In this document: positions 61,451 to 64,000 of the stretch, in pieces
How the letters are laid out: every line of letters starts with the position of its first letter
Position numbering within the stretch: position 1 is the stretch's first letter
Notes under the pieces: generated by a model
Seen by the model: only the letters and a program-made list of their open reading frames with translations
What the model was told of the DNA's origin: nothing
The model's database searches: none
Position numbers and translations under genes: made by a program
Assembly (NCBI RefSeq): GCF_024734665.1
Contig: NZ_CP102931.1
Coordinates: 3,098,001-3,162,000 of the forward strand
DNA: 64,000 nucleotides
Direction: 5' to 3'
From: Variovorax paradoxus
GTDB taxonomy: Bacteria; Pseudomonadota; Gammaproteobacteria; Burkholderiales; Burkholderiaceae_C

Positions 61451-63139
61451 TCAGTGATGCGCGAGTTCCGGGGCGCACTGCGTTGCCGCAACGGGCAGAA
61501 GTTCAGGCCGCGCGGCGTCGGCCAGCAGCATGTCGGCGCACCGCTCGCCGATCATCATGGCGGGGATGCTGGTGTTGCCCGAGATGATCATGGGCATGAT
61601 GGAGCAGTCGGCGATTCGCAGGCCTGCGATACCGTGCACCCGCAGGTTCGGATCGACAACGGCCATCGGGTCCTGGCCCATCTTGCAGGTGCCCACCGGG
61701 TGGTACGTGGTGTTGCCGGCTCGCCGGATGAAAGCGAGGATGTCCTCGTCCGACTGCACGTGTGCGCCCGGCTGCAGCTCTTCCGCAATGACATCCGCCA
61801 GCGGCGCAACTGCGGCGATCTCTCGCGCGCGGCGCACGGCCATCACCGCGGTGCGCCTGTCTTTTTCCGTCGCCAGGAAGCCATAGTGGATCGCCGGATC
61901 CGCCAAGGGGTCCGCCGATTGGATGTGAGAACTGCCCGCGCTTTCGGGGCGCTGCACCTGGGCGAAAACGAAAAATCCGTTGACCGGCGACATCAGGCGC
62001 TTCTTGTTTCTGACCTCGATCATGAAAGGATTCACCAGCAAGGCGATGTCGGCCTGCTCGATGCCGTCGTGTGAACGGGTGAACACGCGCAGCGTCGCGA
62101 GGCCCTGCGAGATGAACCCCTTGCGCGTGAAGACATAGGACAACACTTCGCGCACCAGTCCCCAGCCGCGACCCCGGTCGCACAGCGAGAGACCTTTGCG
62201 GTTGAACCTCCACTGCAACGACGGGCCGAAGTGGTCCCGCAGGTTTTCCCCGACGCCGGGCAGCGCATGGACCACTGGAATGCCGCTGCGGCCAAGAATC
62301 GCCGGGTTGCCGATGCCCGAGAGCTCCAGGAGCTGCGGCGTACCGATGGCGCCGGCGCTCAGGATCACCTCTCGCCGAGCGCGAACCTCTTCGACGGCGC
62401 CATTGCGGCGGTAACGCGCCCCCACGCAGCGCTTGCCGTCGAAGATCAGCGCGGTGACGTGCGCGCCCTGGCGGATGGTGAGGTTGGGCCGCTGGCGCGC
62501 GGGCTCCAAGTACTGTGTCGCCGTGCTCTGGCGCAGGCCTTTCCAGACGTTGATCTGTGCCATCGCCACGCCATGCTGGGTGGGTCCGCTGTAGTCCGGA
62601 TTGACCGGCAGTCCCATGGCCTGCGCGGACTGGATGAAGAGGTCGTAGAAAGGAGATGTCTTGCTGGCCGCCGTCACTTTCATCGGACCATGACGCCCCC
62701 GGAACTCGTCCGCTCCGATGTCGGTGCTTTCAAGCTTCTTGAAGTAGGGAAGCACGTCCTTGTACGACCAGCCGGTGCAGCCCATGCGTTCCCACGCGTC
62801 GTAGTCGAGGCGCTGCCCACGATTGAAGATCAGGCCGTTGATGGCACTGGAGCCGCCGAGGATCTTGCCGCGCGCCACATACACGCGCCTTCCGCCGAGC
62901 TCTGCGTTGGGTTGCGCAAACTGGCACCAGTTCACCTCGGGAGACTCAATCATCATCCCGCCGCCCACCGGGGGACGGGTCCAGATGTAGCCGGCGCCCC
63001 GGGTGCCGGCTTCAAGGCACAGGACCTTGTACTTTCCGTTTTCGCTCAGTCGAGCCGCCACCACACCACCGCCCGAACCGGAGCCGATGACGATGAAGTC
63101 GTACGCAGAGGGTGGCGTCGCTGGGGTGCTGTTTTCCAT
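61451..63139 (-). CDS. GMC-family FAD-dependent dehydrogenase
   Basis: A 562-residue flavoprotein starting MENSTPATPPSAYDFIVIG. The FAD motif is GSGSGG, the GMC signature is GGSSAINGLIFNRG and the active-site His is in TYHPVGTCKMG, with Asn in SGNTSIP. ATG 63139 is 17 bp after the upstream ALDH stop. A 173-bp gap separates it from the MmgE/PrpD gene, the largest in the operon, so an internal promoter is possible there. Confidence 0.94.
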   Translation of the reverse strand: MENSTPATPPSAYDFIVIGSGSGGGVVAARLSENGKYKVLCLEAGTRGAGYIWTRPPVGGGMMIESPEVNWCQFAQPNAELGGRRVYVARGKILGGSSAINGLIFNRGQRLDYDAWERMGCTGWSYKDVLPYFKKLESTDIGADEFRGRHGPMKVTAASKTSPFYDLFIQSAQAMGLPVNPDYSGPTQHGVAMAQINVWKGLRQSTATQYLEPARQRPNLTIRQGAHVTALIFDGKRCVGARYRRNGAVEEVRARREVILSAGAIGTPQLLELSGIGNPAILGRSGIPVVHALPGVGENLRDHFGPSLQWRFNRKGLSLCDRGRGWGLVREVLSYVFTRKGFISQGLATLRVFTRSHDGIEQADIALLVNPFMIEVRNKKRLMSPVNGFFVFAQVQRPESAGSSHIQSADPLADPAIHYGFLATEKDRRTAVMAVRRAREIAAVAPLADVIAEELQPGAHVQSDEDILAFIRRAGNTTYHPVGTCKMGQDPMAVVDPNLRVHGIAGLRIADCSIMPMIISGNTSIPAMMIGERCADMLLADAARPELLPVAATQCAPELAHH

Positions 63140-63156
63140 GGGTTGGGCCAGAAGGC

Positions 63157-64000
63157 TCACAGGAAGATCTGCACCGACTTTTCCTCGGTGTACGAGTAGA
63201 GCTCTTCGATGCCCCGCTCGCGGCCGATGCCGCTGTTCTTGTAGCCGCCGAAGGGCACGGCACGCACATGAGAGTTGACGCCGTTGACCCAGACGAATCC
63301 GGACTGCACGCGCTTTGCAGTGCGCAAGGCCTGGGTGATGTCGCTGGTCCAGACCGCGGCAGTCAGGCCGTACTCCACCGCGTTGGCCATGGCGATGACC
63401 TCCTCCACGTCCGACCAGCGCAGGATGGACAGCACCGGGCCGAAGATCTCTTCGCGAGCAACGCGCATCTGCGGTGTGACATCCGCGAAGACGGTGGGCT
63501 GCAGCCAATGGCCTTTCTCGAAGGACTTGCCGGCCGGACGCTCGCCACCGGCGACCAGGCGCGCCCCCTCCGAGGTCGCCGACGCCACGAATTGCTGGAC
63601 GCGTTCGAGGTGGGCGCGCGTATTGAGGGCCCCCATCTGGGTAGACCAATCGAACGGATCACCGACGCGCAGCGCCTTGTACCTCTCGGTGACTGCCTTC
63701 ACCACGTCATCGTAGATGGCGTCATGCACGAACAGGCGGCTGGTAGAGCCGCAGGACTGCCCTTGCAGCCCCAGGTTCATGCCGGCAACGGCAGCGGCGG
63801 CCACCTTTTCCACGGGCGCATCGGGGAAGACGATGAACGGGTTCTTGCCGCCCAGCTCCAGTGAGATGTTCTTCACCGCCACCTCGGCGGCCGAACGCTG
63901 GATCGCCATGCCCGTGTGCACCGATCCGATGAAGGACAGGCGCTTGACGCGCGGGTGGCGCACAAGCGCATTGCCGGCGGAGCCATCGCCGGTGACGACG
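63157..64000 (-). CDS. Aldehyde dehydrogenase, N-terminal part outside the window
   Basis: The frame is open to the right edge. The visible 280 residues hold VVTGDGSAGNALV, the FIGSVHTG cofactor loop, Glu in LELGGKNPF, the nucleophile Cys in GQSCGSTSR and a complete C-terminus (FGGYKNSGIGRERG). It is the most upstream visible gene of the minus-strand operon. Confidence 0.93.
   Translation of the reverse strand, partial: VVTGDGSAGNALVRHPRVKRLSFIGSVHTGMAIQRSAAEVAVKNISLELGGKNPFIVFPDAPVEKVAAAAVAGMNLGLQGQSCGSTSRLFVHDAIYDDVVKAVTERYKALRVGDPFDWSTQMGALNTRAHLERVQQFVASATSEGARLVAGGERPAGKSFEKGHWLQPTVFADVTPQMRVAREEIFGPVLSILRWSDVEEVIAMANAVEYGLTAAVWTSDITQALRTAKRVQSGFVWVNGVNSHVRAVPFGGYKNSGIGRERGIEELYSYTEEKSVQIFL

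Overview
The window looks like chromosome of a high-GC betaproteobacterium of the Comamonadaceae, most probably Variovorax or a close relative. The grounds are the high GC with a few AT-rich intergenic islands, eight LysR regulators, four Bug/TctC-type solute receptors with signal peptides, three GMC flavoprotein dehydrogenases, three aldehyde dehydrogenases, and molybdenum and PQQ dehydrogenases. This is an inference from gene style, not from a marker gene. No rRNA, tRNA or CRISPR array was seen.

Layout. 1-15455: small oxidative gene sets next to LysR or WYL regulators: cupin plus carboxymuconolactone-decarboxylase-like protein, a two-subunit molybdenum hydroxylase, an alcohol dehydrogenase, an operon of SDR / amidohydrolase / DJ-1-like / ferredoxin-fold proteins, and a WYL regulator with a quinone oxidoreductase. 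15562-20748: a plus-strand catabolic operon (enolase-superfamily enzyme, two Bug receptors, a lactonase-type amidohydrolase, an ABC-type binding protein). 20749-30017: the most unusual part. A small secreted four-cysteine protein faces a minus-strand operon encoding a MacAB-TolC-like tripartite exporter, an anchored helper protein and an AraC regulator; a flavodoxin-like gene follows. 30135-37649: an amidohydrolase with a Cys/His-rich tail, a TerB-like protein, an NhaR-like LysR, a quinone oxidoreductase with its LysR, and a second four-cysteine secreted protein. 37741-52752: GMC dehydrogenase, LeuC/LeuD-type hydro-lyase, Bug receptor, aldehyde dehydrogenase, membrane PQQ dehydrogenase, SDR, amidohydrolase, soluble PQQ sugar dehydrogenase and two tandem LysR genes. 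52753-55130: a gene graveyard with LysR tails, a gene broken by a stop, an XRE repressor, a zinc-ribbon gene and an IS3 remnant. 55131-64000: one long minus-strand catabolic operon (ALDH, GMC, MmgE/PrpD, ALDH, Bug receptor, GMC, CHMI-like isomerase) that runs off the window.

How it may work together. Most blocks fit one pattern: a periplasmic receptor captures an organic acid, alcohol or lactone, dehydrogenases and hydrolases oxidise or open it, and a neighbouring LysR protein controls expression. The substrates cannot be named from sequence.

The main discovery candidate is a dispersed regulon. A block of about 150 bp with fixed internal spacing occurs upstream of both four-cysteine secreted proteins (20991-21137 and 36828-36981) and, inverted, upstream of the exporter operon (28925-29072). 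Its proposed job is secretion of the disulfide proteins by the exporter under the AraC regulator. Other dispersed signals are a TAGAA-type promoter block at three loci (one with an intact LysR gene, two with remnants) and a CTGGTGCCA-N5-TGGCACCAG operator at two loci. Coordinates of short sites read by eye may be off by one or two bases.
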